Source: Cryptomeria japonica
Taxonomy: Eukaryota; Streptophyta; Pinopsida; Cupressales; Cupressaceae
Length of the DNA stretch: 64,000 bases
Direction: 5' to 3'
NCBI RefSeq assembly: GCF_030272615.1
Contig: NC_081414.1
Location: 810,129,069 to 810,193,068, forward strand
Below are positions 36,558 through 48,000 of the stretch, piece after piece. A program made the position numbers and the translations under genes. The number at the start of each line of letters is the position of its first letter. The first letter of the stretch is position 1. The notes beneath the pieces are model-generated. The model was not told the DNA's origin and did no database searches. It saw only the letters and a program-made list of their open reading frames with translations.

Positions 36558-36651
36558 GGGGGCATACCACCCACTAAATTAGCATTTTATGGGGCATTTC
36601 TTCACACCTATTTTTCTTTCTTTGAAATGACGCGATAAACCATACCGTCTC

Positions 36652-36664
36652 AAAGAGGGGCAAA
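36652..36664 (+). other. element A polypurine tract
   Basis: AAAGAGGGGCAAA lies directly before the 3' LTR and is identical in B. Confidence 0.85.
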
Positions 36665-38030
36665 TGTAGTCACACAAATCTGTCCAGCTTAATTAAATGA
36701 ATATTTGTTATTTATTTGATAAAAAATACACTAGCTATGAGTTAATTAATTAATATTTAATTAATCTATCTTCAAACATTCCCCTATTAATTAAATAAAT
36801 TATTCAATTTATTTTAATTAATTCATTAAACCAAGTTCACAAATCAATTAAATAAATAAAATCTATTTATTTAATTAAATCCCCCTATTCCTCTTTTAAA
36901 TAAATTAAATTAAACATTTATTTAAATCATTATCCCCCCCCCCCCACTTGCATTCTCCTAAAAATGCAACTTGCACACATTTATTGAAATAAATTAATTT
37001 ATTTTAATTAAAAATCCTATTTTCCCTCACCCACCAAATCCAATTGCATTCCTAAAAACCCCTTCTAGATTCTTCTAACCCCTTCCTAATTAGCCTAATC
37101 CATCCCTTAATTATTGTCACATTCCTAAACAACATGGAGTCACTTCTCAAATACTTCAAAGTCTTTGAAAACCATTTAAAGCTTTGTGTGTTCAACAATT
37201 TAACCTCCAAAGTCTTCCAAAACCACTAATGGCTCTTACATGACCATTTATGGTTATTTCAACTTGTCTCCCCAAGCATTTATTGCTTTGACCATGTTTA
37301 TCCCTTTTGCCTTTGCACAAGAGTTTATCCATTGGATAAAAGCTTTATTCTTTGAATAAAGAGTTTATTCATTCAACTAACCTTGACCTTAACTCCCAAG
37401 GTCATGTCAAGCATTTAATGCTTATTCCCTCTCCTCTCAACCTATCTGACATTGACACTTGTCATCTTGGGATTGGGTTGAAAGCCCTCACATGGATTTG
37501 AAATCATTCAATCCTGACCCTTGTTGAGATTGCTCAATCTCAACCATCCATTGCTCCATTTTTTCTATAAATAGAGCCCACTTCTTCATAATCCAGATTC
37601 TGAAAACTTGTATGCATTTAACCTATAGGCATTTTAGAGAGCATTTAGCATAGCAATCTAATATCTTGTTATTTTGGTTAAAATCAATCATTTTTAATAG
37701 CATCTAGTATTTTATCTTTTCATTCTACATTTGGAGCAAATACTCAAATCTCAATCCTCCATAAGCATCCATAGTGCAAAAAGCTGCTGAGAGCTACACT
37801 ATTTTGGAACTTGGAGAGGAGAGGAACAAAGGAGAAGGAGCCAAGAGCATGTTAGGAGGAATTTGGAGATGTCGCATCATATTTGCTTCTTTAGTTAAAT
37901 ATTCTTTGATGTTCTTAGTATCTCTTTTGATATGCCTATTTAGATAAGCTTTTGGTTCACTAACACTAATGATCTCTTGTGTCTTGTGGTGTTTGTCATT
38001 TGCTAACCTTGTCCATTTTGCAGAGAATCA
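36665..38030 (+). repeat. element A 3' LTR
   Basis: Begins TGTAGTCACAC and ends GCAGAGAATCA. About 44 substitutions against the 5' LTR. TATA box at 37566-37573. Confidence 0.93.
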
Positions 38031-38035
38031 GTAAG
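38031..38035. repeat. target site duplication of element A, right
   Basis: gtaag, identical to 19585-19589. Confidence 0.95.
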
Positions 38036-38590
38036 AATAAGATTATGCCCTACAGATGATTTAGGATTAATAACACCTACAAAATCCAGTGCCCATTAAG
38101 CGAAAGTTCTTACCTCGAACACTGGTTGGAGAGGCATGGTGGGATTTCTTTCTCTAGAGGTTGCAGTTTGGCACGTATGACAATGACGAACATACTCATG
38201 AGTATCCTTAAATATGCTAGGCCAATACTATCCAGCCTTCAAGATTTTATGTGTAGTGGCATTTGCTGACCCATGACCTGTACCATATTTCCTATCAAAT
38301 TCCTCAATCATTTTATGGGCTTCTTGATGATCAAGACACTGGACGTAAATACCTTCATAATTATTTCTATAAAGTGTCAAATCCTTAATCATATAATTGG
38401 CACTTTTGAGCCTTAATGTTCATCATTGCATGGTTGTCAACCCCTCAGGAAACCTATTATTCAACACTATAAACACCAAATCCGTGTACCAGGGGACCTG
38501 AGTGAATGACTCCAATGTATATTGTTGGCACTAGATTTGAGGGATGTCAATCACCATGGCCTGAGACAGTCCTTGGCCTCCAACCAACTT
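38036..38590 (-). pseudogene. element D integrase, zinc-binding domain and start of core
   Basis: The minus strand reads an HHCC-type region with DHQEAHKMIEEFDRKYGTGH, then ATTHKILKAG, then HEYVRHCHTCQTA. The core begins with LDFVGVINPKSS and the first catalytic Asp. At 38036 it is cut by element A and resumes at 19589. Single stops interrupt it. Confidence 0.85.
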
Positions 38591-39840
38591 CATTGGATGC
38601 ATCTCTAAATCAAATTCTTCCAATATTACCTTCCATTTCCCTCAATGTTCTCCTAGCTCAAACTGCATGACTAGTGACTTCACCGCTTGATTAGGGACAA
38701 TCACATAAATTTTACTCCTAAGGATGTAATGCCTAAATTTCTTGACCACTCTTATCAACGCAAAGGCTTGTTTCTCAAGAGCAGAGTATCTAACCTCGAC
38801 ACTTTTGAAAGGAGATCTCATAAATGCAATAGGTTTCTCATCTCCCGCTTGCCTCTGTATCAAAACAATCGCTCCTGAGTGTAGCAAAGGAAAAGAATAT
38901 ATGTAAAATGACAGAGTGTAATTAGGGCTAGTTAACACAGGAGCTTCGGTGATGGATTTCTGAATCTGGGCAAAAGCCTCTTTTGCTTTAGTTGTCCATT
39001 CAACCTTAGCATCCTTCTTCATCATTTCATTCAATGGCTTGACTATCTCTGCAAACCCAGTAATAAACTTTCTAACAAAATTGATCTTGCCAAAGAAATA
39101 TCTCATCTCCTTTTTACTGTCGGGCATTTGTAATTTCAACAATGCTTCTACCCGATCTGGGTCTATAGATATCCCCCTTTCTAAGATTACGTGGCCAAGT
39201 AGATTTCCTTCAACCACCCCAAACAGACATTTCTTGGGGTTAAGGAAAATCCCATATCTCTAACATCTTTCCAATACCTTTTGGAGGTGGTCTGGGTGGT
39301 CTTCTCTGACCTTGGAAAATATCGTTAGGTTGTCCATATAGATAATAGTGCATTTTCCAATCAGTTCCTTAAAGGCCGTATCCATCGCTCGTTGGAAGGT
39401 TGCCCAAACATTAATCACCCCAAATGGCATTATTTTGTATGCATATGTTCCCCACTTTGTTGTAAATGTTGTCTTCATACAATCCTCATAGTTTACCAAT
39501 ACTTGGTTATATCCTAAATAACTATCTAAGAAGGACATCATTTGTGAACCATTTACTGTTTGTAGTACTTCATCCAAAGAAGGAAGTGGGTAATTATCTT
39601 TCTCGGAGGCTATGTTGAGATTACGAAAGTCCACACAAAGCCGTATTTCTCCATTCTTTTTCTGTACTAGTACCAAATTAGCAACCCAAGTAGAATGTCG
39701 TACCGGAAAAATAATCTTGACGGAGAGTAACTTTTGTACTTCCTTGAAAATCAAGGGTTCTATTAGTGAATTGACCAGTCATTGCTTTTTCCAGAATGAC
39801 TTAATGTTAGGTTTTAGGGGGATCACATGAGTGATAATCA
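38591..39840 (-). pseudogene. element D reverse transcriptase and RNase H
   Basis: On the minus strand RT motifs run from WVANLVLVQKKNGEIRLCV through DFRNLN, DNYPLPSLDEVL, GYNQVLV and TTKWGTYAYKIMPFG to YMDN at 39340-39329. YMDN replaces the catalytic YMDD, so RT is dead. A conventional RNase H follows, with KPIAFMRSPF, RYSALEKQAFALI and RHYILRSKIYVIV (about 38860-38650). The RT differs from that of A and B but still looks OTA-like. One stop lies between RT and the connection region. Confidence 0.85.
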
Positions 39841-40332
39841 TTATATCGAAGGTCTTTAAATCTTCATACCCCTATGCTATTACATTAATGAACTCTTTCA
39901 AGATTTGTATCAGTTTTTCTCTTTCACTTTGAGTGCAAATCTTCCCAATATAAACAATCCTATCTTGTCCTTCTGGACCAATATTATGGGGTTCGTACTT
40001 TCCGGCATCTGAATCTGTTGTTAGTCTCTCCTTTACTCTAGGGTCTGAATCAAAACATCTCTCTAAGGTGACCATCCCTTTAGGAATAATGTTAGTTGGT
40101 AAATCCAAAATATCAGCATTACTTTCGACATTAATATCATTCGATTTATCTTCCTCATCAATAATTTCTCTTCAAAAGCTGCTGAATTTGCAAGAAAGGC
40201 TAGAATGTGGGCATCATCTCAGAAGACTTGGAAGTGTTTGATATTATCAAGTACAATAGTTTATAGAGATTAATTCCACAGAGAACTTCTTCAAAGGGGA
40301 TTGGCTTACTGGTTCTAATGTACTGGAAGCTA
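39841..40332 (-). pseudogene. element D pre-RT linker
   Basis: Minus-strand frame 40108-39872 is in phase with RT and reads GQDRIVYIGKICTQSEREKL, then ILKEFINVIA, the usual stretch before RT in such elements. It contains stops, so the polyprotein is interrupted. Confidence 0.65.
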
Positions 40333-40623
40333 CGGCCAGTGCATTAGGTTCTGATACACTGCTAACCTTTTATCATGGCACACATATTGGCTTCGTACTT
40401 GTTTAACCACCAGCTCAGAATCTCCTTGCACCTTCAAACACTTTTCCCCCTTCTTATGTGCAAAAATTAATCCTCTAACTAAGGCCTTGTACTTCGTCAT
40501 GTTATTAGTACAAGGGAATTGGAGTCGGTAAGAAGCTAAAAGGGTTTTCCCTTTTGGGTTGGTTAACTCTATGCCTGCTCCACTGCCTTTCTTGGATCTT
40601 GACCCATCAAAATTTAAAAACCA
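40333..40623 (-). pseudogene. archaeal-type RNase H of element D, located before RT
   Basis: On the minus strand WFLNFDGSRSKKGSGAGI opens the domain at 40623. ASYRLQFPCTNNMTKYKAL, then LKVQGDSELVVKQV and DKRLAVYQNLMHW, ending at 40333, complete about 97 codons without a stop. The pattern is that of the second RNase H of Tat elements. The catalytic Asp in FDGS and in GDSE remain, but the EYEAL Glu is Lys. It lies between protease and RT, unlike A and B, where it follows RNase H. Confidence 0.85.
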
Positions 40624-41009
40624 TATTTCATCTTTGGGTCAATGATCAGGTTAGTTTCTAGAGGGGATTGTTGCTTCTCAAACTCGAGGTCTTGTGACAA
40701 TTGAGGTTGTTCAATTTCTGGTTGCATAAACAATTCAGTAGTGCTAGGAACAACTTGTTCCGATTGAGGTTGAAGTTGAGATTGTGTTTCTTCTTTCTCT
40801 TTCTCAAGAGGAATATCTTCCTTCTCATCTTTAACAATCTCAACTACAAGAATCTCCTAGCTACATTCTTTAGGTAAGGTAGTCTTACTTATAGGATACA
40901 TTGTTCGGGGCTCTAATCCTTCACAAGTTAGACCTTGAACTTATTCCATATTGATGGTGTGATCATCTTCTCTGTATGGAACCGGACTCATCAACTTCAT
41001 AATCTATTT
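40624..41009 (-). other. degenerate linker between protease and aRNH, element D
   Basis: Minus-strand frames are full of stops. A Lys/Arg- and Asn-rich open frame (40843-40658) has no domain. Confidence 0.5.
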
Positions 41010-41744
41010 CTAACATGGGATACATGAAATTTCTGAGTGCTCCTCATGATATATTTGACACCATTTCAGAAGCAACAAATCTTGTATCTTCATAGTGTCT
41101 CCCAATAAACAAATTCTTTGTTGTACTATTGTAGCGAACTCTTTGACCCGCCTTCTATATGTGGTCTTGTCTGCTCGAAATAATTGGAGAGGAGTCAATG
41201 TAGAGAAAGTAAGAATCTCATTAACCCTGTAAACTCCTGGACTCACTTCAGCAAACGCCACTTCATTGGGAGCACCATAATCCATGACTAATTTCTTCAA
41301 TTTAGGCTCACTATCAATTCGGATCTGGTTTCTCACCCCCTTCCATGGAAGCCATAGGTACGTAAAACAAGTTGAGAAATATCCTCCCAACGTCTTGGAC
41401 AAATCCCTACTAAGGAGCATCCCATATACTTCTGGAATATCCACTACTTGAATGCCAATATAATGAGATATTCGAGGATCAACACCTAATTGAATTTATA
41501 CATCTTTCAATTCTCCGATTACGTTAACCTTAGTTTTGTCTAGTTGTACCACCTTACTATTTGCACGTACTAGTTGAAGTCCGATCTTTTGACATATAGA
41601 GTAGGGCATTATGTTTCCTAAAGCCCCTGAATCTACCAAACAGTTGTGTAAATTCTTTCCACATATCCTCAAACTCAGTAAAAATGGTGGATTTTCTATT
41701 GCATCACTCTTGATGTTAGCGTCGACTTCATTAAGATCTTCCAT
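41010..41744 (-). pseudogene. element D aspartic protease region
   Basis: The minus strand shows PPFLLSLRICGKNLHNCLVDSGALGN with the D-S-G active site at about 41630, then MPYSICQKIGLQ. The downstream part has IPEVYGMLLSRDLSKTLGG and LWLPWKG, as in OTA protease-linker regions. A stop at 41496 interrupts the frame, which is in phase with the preceding gag part. The protease would cut the Gag-Pol polyprotein. Confidence 0.82.
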
Positions 41745-43957
41745 CTTAAACTCATTGCTCTATGACTCTAACAATTCCAACTTTCTAAGGAGAGCCCTCT
41801 TTTGTTCGGGGCAATATCTCAATACTTCCATTAAGGACATAGTAGTGGCAGTTCTTTCCATCTCCTTAGTAACATCAAATGATCCTTTCAGAACATAATC
41901 TTTCCCTTGAGCTTTTCTAGGGTGTGCTCCTTGGAAAGCCTGAGGAGGGCAAGGATTGTTGCTTGCATTCACATTAAGAGGTACAAACCCACCCATCGGG
42001 GGAGGTGGCAACGTTAATGGAGCTTTTCCTTGACTCCTAAGATTGTAGTTTTTCCTAGTCTGAAAGGCCTGAGCATCGTAGACACAGGATTCACCTTCGA
42101 CTTCAGCCTGGAATTCTCTACATAGGAAAGTATTGACCAACATGGCAGTATTAACCTTATAAGGTTCATCATTGGAGCAATCCTTTGGTTGAGAGTCAGC
42201 TTGAGCAATTCTTATGATTTTCTCGAACTGAGCACAATTGACTTCAGAATGCGCAGCTATGTCATGCAACCTGCACCAATTTGTTAGCAAATTTATATCA
42301 GCAAGGTTAACACTTTGTCTATGGTTTGGGCTATCTCATGCGTCGAGGTGATCATGGTTCACCCCACTATTATTCGGACCCATATTTCATTGCCTATTAT
42401 AAGGTTTGTTGTTATACCTTTGATTTTGGTTATGGTTATTGTAGTTCAGCTGATTATTATAGGGTTGGGATTGATTATACCCTCCTTGAGGATTCATCTT
42501 TAGCTGGCTCAAGTCTGAAGTAACCTATGAGATCATTTTCTTTAAGGCTTCTACTTCAGCAAATATATGAGATCTTTGATTCTCAAGCGCTATAGTTGGA
42601 GGTTGGTTTGCTATGCTAGTATTACCAAACTATTGATTTCTCCCTTGCACTTGACTAGCATATTGGGTTTGGATAGGGGTGGTATTGGTATTATTTTGCC
42701 AAGTCAAAGCTTGAGTAGAAAACTGTTGATTCGCTTGAGGTTGGGATGCATAAATTGGCACCGAGTTCATGGTTGGTGCACCTACAAGTAGAGGTGAGGG
42801 TATGCCTGGGAGTTGGTTGTAGTTCCCTTGATTCACCCCTATAGGTAAATTATATCCGATCCCTCTCAGGGTTTGATTCAACTCATGGTTCATACTAATT
42901 GCTAATGTGAAATTTTTTTCCAAAGTGTCCCTTTGATTCTGGGGAACACTCTGCTTAATAAACATAGCAGTCCAAGGGTCAATAGCTCTTAGATATGAGT
43001 CGATTTCTACATCGGGTGCTACCTGGTAAGGAGTTTGTAGTTTCTTGAGTGCCCTTTGGAAGCTAGTATTAAAAGTTGTTAACGGTTCATTTGGTGACTT
43101 CTTAAGAGAAGCAAACTGATGGTATAGTGTTCCGGGATCTACATATACTTAGAATTGATCGATGAAAGCTTTCTCCAAGACGTCCTAGCCTATGATAGAA
43201 TTTGTAGGTAGGGTTATGTACCAATTGTACTCATTCCCCCCAAGTGAATATGGGAAGAGTCTACATACTACATCTTGGTGTTCAATATGTTACAAACAAC
43301 CGCATCTTTAAATGCTTCAATATGTTCATCAGTCGTTCGTCCCCCCAAATAATCAAATTTGCTACAAAATTTATCCGAGTTTCTAGGTAGGTCATGTATA
43401 CCCCCTTCTATAGTTCCTAGTGGTGTGGTGTCCTGGTTAAAGTAGGGCATTGAAGGTGGTGACGATGGACGTTGAGCCACAAAAGGTGCGGCAATAGGCT
43501 GAGGACTAGGAATCAGTCGATCTTCTATGTTGGGTATGGGTGATTGCACTGGTGAAGATGTTGAAGGTTGTCCCTTAGCTATGTTCCTCTTTTTCCTAGT
43601 TACGGGTCCTAACTCTACTAAGTCGGATGGTGAAGAACTACTCCTAAGGATTTTATGGAATCTCTCAAGAGAGAAAGATGATATACGATCCAGCTTAGTA
43701 CCTCAATTTTATGGTTGGGGAGGTGGTTGTGGATTCCCCTATGGGTTCATCAGAGGATTAAGTTGTCTTTGTGCCTCTGCTTCTATATGTATATCCTTTT
43801 GTCTCTCATTCTCTAGTACTTATCATGCTCCTAACCAATCGTTATAATCTCATGTACTATCCCAAGCAAGGTCGTATAGCTGGGTAAGAATATCGTCTTG
43901 CTCATTATTGAGGCTAGGTTGGGTAAAGGGCATCAATCCATCTCCTGGAAGTACCAT
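41745..43957 (-). pseudogene. element D Gag
   Basis: An ATG at 43957 on the minus strand starts a frame in phase with 43549-43268. The Gag core includes DKFCSKFDYLGGRTTDEHIEAF, and a frameshift near 43268 leads to LFPYSLGGNEYNWYITLPTNSI, matching the retrotransposon gag family. A Gln/Asn-rich stretch follows. A C-x2-H-x4-H-x4-C knuckle (CRLHDIAAHSEVNC) lies near 42275-42230. Several stops lie in the N-terminal third. The intact protein would be about 730 residues. Confidence 0.82.
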
Positions 43958-43989
43958 ATGTGGTTAACCAGCGAGGGGACTAGTCTAGG

Positions 43990-44014
43990 CCCTCCTTCTA
44001 GTGCCAATTTCTGT
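43990..44014 (-). other. element D primer binding site region
   Basis: In minus sense the repeat end GTCGTCA is followed after eight bases by TGGCACTAGAAGGAGGG. The TGG start and position suit a primer site; the tRNA is not assigned. Confidence 0.5.
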
Positions 44015-45233
44015 TGACGACTATTTTGACACACCCGCCAACAATCAGGTAGCCAATGTGAACACTCACCACCTCTCCTGAAAAGTAACAAGTTTGGGAA
44101 AACTCACTGCTCCAAGGTCTCTATAGTTGGGTCTTGATGGTGATGGGCAGCCCAATGGTTGATATGGTTGTACCTGTCAAGGGGCCTGTTGGTAAAACTA
44201 GATCTCGTTGATTATGGATAACTATACTTCCTTTCTTTTTTGTATTTTTATGGCTTAAGAATCTATGGGAAATAAAATGTGAAGCATAAAAGGGAAAAAG
44301 AAAATAACAATAAAAACCAATATAATAACCACTTAATGAACTACTCAATTAATTCCCTGCAATCCAAGAAATTATCAAATATTATCCAAGTTAGCATTCA
44401 ACAACGGACCTCCAGTAAACCTGCAAAATCATCAATTTCACAAACTTATGGAAATAAAATCATCAACAATATGGCCTATCACAATAATTCTCATACACCA
44501 CTGACGTGCACAATATGACTCATAAAGTGATAAACAAAAAGATTCAAACCACGTTTCTAACTTTAAATAATAGATGTTACCAGATTACACAGAACAGTTT
44601 GGTAGAACATAGATGTAGATCAGGCAATCCACAAGTTGCTTCTCATATTGATCTCCATGAATGTATAACAAAAATAACTCAAACTTAATCTGCAAAATAT
44701 TCTAAAAACTTTAAGTAGGCCACAAATCATCAATTTGGGACCCTTACAAATGAATCCAACTTCTCAATTTATAGAAGTTCTGTACCCTATTATCTAGGAA
44801 ATAAACCTTCCCTAAATGAAGAACTAAAACTAAGAGTCGCAGTTAACTTGCAAGTTTCTGCTTTGACACTCCACTTAACAACTACAAAACGGTGACTGCA
44901 TGAGCACTACAAAGACCATGTTGGGTGAGCCATGTTTCTGTAGTCATGCAAAATTTCTATCAAAATTGGAGCTTGAGTAGGAGTTGCAACTCAAAATACA
45001 AGATTAAAGATTTATGAAAAAGCTTTGCTATCTTAAGCAACTGTGCGTTTATTCCTTATTCCTTGGCAAAAGATCTATAATTATCTATTATGCATGCAAC
45101 TAATTGAGTAGGAGGATCAGCTACATGTTTAACTCTAAATTTATATTTCTTCAAAATCCCATTTGCATGCTTCTTTCCTTCCACTAACTCCTTCACCATG
45201 TCTGCCACCCCCTGATACTAAGTAATTAGATAT
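44015..45233 (-). repeat. element D right terminal repeat copy, inner part
   Basis: Edge TGACGACT at 44015. It aligns with 779-1990. On the minus strand the end of the large reading frame (stop at 45056-45058) is present. It is cut at 45233 by element B and continues at 61138. Confidence 0.85.
45229..45233. repeat. target site duplication of element B, left
   Basis: gatat, repeated exactly at 61133-61137. Confidence 0.95.
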
Positions 45234-45544
45234 TGTAGTCACATAAATCTGTCCACTTAATTAAATGAATACTTAGTATTTATTTGATTATTTAACCATC
45301 AATTAATAATTAATTAAATTAATATTTAATTAATTCATCTTAAACCTCTTCTCCTATGAATTAAATAAATTATTCAATTTATTTGATTTAATTCACTTAA
45401 CCAAATTCACACCATTAATTAAATAAATAAATCATATTTATTTAATTAAATCTTCTCTCACATTTAAATAAACTAATATTTACTTAAATTCCCCCAAAAT
45501 CCCACCTCTCACATTTAAATAAATTAACATTTATTTAAATCACC

Positions 45545-45935
45545 TTTATCCTCCACCCACTTGCATTTTCCTACAAATGCAAGTTGCACAATTATTTTAA
45601 ATAAATAATTTATTTAAATCACCTTTATCCTCCACCCACTTGTATTTTCCTACAAAAGCAAGTTGCACAACTATTTTAAATAAATTATTTATTTAAAATC
45701 CTATTTATCCTCACCCACTTGAAACCTTTAATGGTTTCCCTTAAAGTCTTCAAACTTGATGGCTTTAAAGTCTTCAAACTTGATGGCTTCCTTCTATAGT
45801 TTTTTTAAGCCTTTAATGGTTTCCCTTAAAGTCTTCAAACTTGATGGCTTTAAAGTCTTCTTAATACTTTAATGGTTTTCCTTAAAGTCTTCAAGCCTTT
45901 AATGGTTTCCCTCAAAGTCTTCAAGCATTTTAATG
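45545..45935 (+). repeat. tandem repeats inside element B 5' LTR
   Basis: First, a duplication of about 82 bp of cctccacccacttg text with ttttaaataaat (45545-45712). Then several imperfect copies of ctttaatggtttcccttaaa plus gtcttcaaacttgatgg (45715-45935). The same block is at 59703-60105 in the 3' LTR and is absent from A's LTRs. Confidence 0.85.
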
Positions 45936-46563
45936 CTTTATCTTCCTTTTTGTCATTTAAATAAATTAATATTTATTTGAATATTTATCCAAATGCAAAT
46001 TATACCATTTAATTGAAATAAATGATTTTATTTTAATTGAAAATACTAAAATTTCTCCCACTTGCATTTTCCTACAAAATCCACTTGCATGCCTCAACCC
46101 CTTCTAGATTCTTCTAAACCTTTCCTAATTAACCTAATCCATCCCCTAAATATTGTCACATTCCTAAGCAAATTGAAGTCACTTCTTAAAGACTCCAAAG
46201 TCTTTGAAAATCAATTAATGCTTTGTGTGTTCAACAAATTAACCTCTAAAGTCTTCCAAACCACTTATGGCTCTTACATGACCATTAATGGTTAATTCCA
46301 CTTGCACCCATGGTTAAGGACTTCGACCCCTAACTTAACCCTCATGTAACCCATGTGTCTCTTCAAAGCATTTATTTCTTTAACTAGGGTAACCATCATG
46401 TCCCCTCAAGCATTTAATGCTCCTTATCACTCCTCTCAAGCTTCCTCATGGTGACACTTGTCAACATGGGATTGGGTTGAAAGTCTCACATGGATTGAAT
46501 ATCTTTCAATCCTAACCCTTGTTAAGATTACTCAATCTTAACCCTTCATTTCCCCATTTCTTC

Positions 46564-46571
46564 TATAAATA
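46564..46571 (+). promoter_or_regulatory. TATA box of element B 5' LTR
   Basis: TATAAATA, at the same relative place as in A. Confidence 0.7.
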
Positions 46572-46969
46572 GAACCCTTCTCCTCAAGCAAAAGGAAGCA
46601 TTAGAGTATTGTTGTTATACTGGCATTAGCATAGAGCTTTCTCATAGCATCACTATCTACACTTGCATAGCATTTGCTTATCATATTCAAGTATCTTGAA
46701 TCTCCATATGGCATCCATGGTTAGTGCTAAAAGCTGAGAGCTACACTCATTTGGGACTTGGAGAGGAGAGGAACAAGGGAGGAGCAACTATGAGCATCTT
46801 GATTAGCTATTTTATTCTATGTTTATATGCTTTCTATTTCATGCTTAATATCTCTCTTGATATGCCTGTCTAGGATAATCTTTTGTTGCTAACACTAACG
46901 TTTGTTTTTTGTGCTCTTTTGTGTGTTGCCATCAAATAGATTTTCTAATCCTTTTTGCAGAGCATCATT

Positions 46970-46987
46970 TGGTGAACCCGACGTGAA
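46970..46987 (+). other. element B primer binding site candidate
   Basis: TGGTGAACCCGACGTGAA starts two bases after the LTR. tRNA not assigned. A has the same site with three C-to-T or G-to-A changes. Confidence 0.65.
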
Positions 46988-47063
46988 TCCAAACACCAAA
47001 AAGATCAACTTTTTTTTTTTTTTTAACCAATAACATGTTTGAATGTTGAAAATGTCACACAGG

Positions 47064-47135
47064 TTGCGCTTTTGACACTATTTTGGTGCATTTGACATTA
47101 TTTTGGCGCTATTCACCCTTTTTCAGTGCTTTTTC
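47064..47135 (+). repeat. 20-bp repeat array in element B leader
   Basis: Four units start at 47064, 47084, 47104 and 47124, exactly 20 bp apart, with cores TTGCGC, TGGTGC, TGGCGC and CAGTGC. A shorter and more degenerate version of A's leader array. Confidence 0.75.
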
Positions 47136-48000
47136 CTTCTCTGTCTTTCCCTTTCTTTTAGTGCGTTTGTGTTAAATAGTGCCTCTGTTCAAATGCAGAC
47201 TAGCACTATTGTAACAAAACATTGTACAAATCACCTTGTTAAAAATAAATAAAAAATAAAAATAAAATAAAATAAAATAAAATAAAATAGGCTTGTAGAA
47301 GCCCACCAAATAGGCGGATTTTACTAACTATTTTTCTCTTTTGTGCAGATTTAAATTAGATTAAAAAGTAGATTTATATTTTTTACTAACTTGTTTTTGA
47401 AGTTGGTTTTAAAAATGAATTCACTTTTTATTTTGGTTTAAAATTCACTTCACATTTCAAATTTGGGCTTTTAAAAAAGAATCACACATTTGTTTGGGGC
47501 TCTTAAAAAGAATTTCATTGTTCCAAGGTAAAAAGAACCACAAACTTATACAAAAACAACTTTATTTTTTTTGCAAGTTAGGAAACAAACTTCGTTTTGG
47601 TGCTTAAAATCAACAAGGCAAATTTTATTTCTTGCATCAAGATAAAACTCACAATCCACAGTTCCATTTTTGGTGCAAATAAAATTCACAATCAACTTGT
47701 CTCATTTTCAAAGCAATTTTACTTCATGCAAACGTGTTTTTCATTAAGTTAACCAGGATTTTCAAATTCTAGTTTACTCAAACAATTGCCTTTGAAAATT
47801 AAAAAGAACACCATGATTGTTGGAGCAACATCCCCAAATAGATAGAAAATCATTGTGATGACAAGTTAAAAGGAACAAGTGAATTTTGTGCTTGGCACAC
47901 TTGTGCAAAGAGTTGGTCGAGTGGTCCTACTTCTAACACACACTACCGTCTCCCTTGGCTTTCGTGGTCCTAGGTGCAAGAGAAAAGTGTTAGTAACACT
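47136..48000 (+). other. variable part of element B leader
   Basis: Non-coding. An (aataaa)n-like low-complexity run lies at 47243-47290. Many indels against A. Confidence 0.6.

Larger units (their letters stand above)
19590..38030 (+). mobile_element. element A: Tat-type Ty3/gypsy retrotransposon with antisense PMD gene
   Basis: LTRs of about 1365 bp lie at 19590-20954 and 36665-38030, with TG/CA ends, primer site, polypurine tract and a perfect 5-bp target duplication. The interior of 15.7 kb holds a long leader, decayed gag-pol with dual RNase H and integrase, a 3' non-coding region and an antisense plant mobile domain gene. About 44 LTR differences by hand (3.2 percent) make it older than B. 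It belongs to the same family as B, judged by shared LTR ends, leader and proteins. Confidence 0.92.
45234..46967 (+). repeat. element B 5' LTR
   Basis: Begins TGTAGTCACAT and ends GCAGAGCATCA. TATAAATA at 46564-46571. About 370 bp longer than A's LTR because of internal repeats. Confidence 0.95.
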
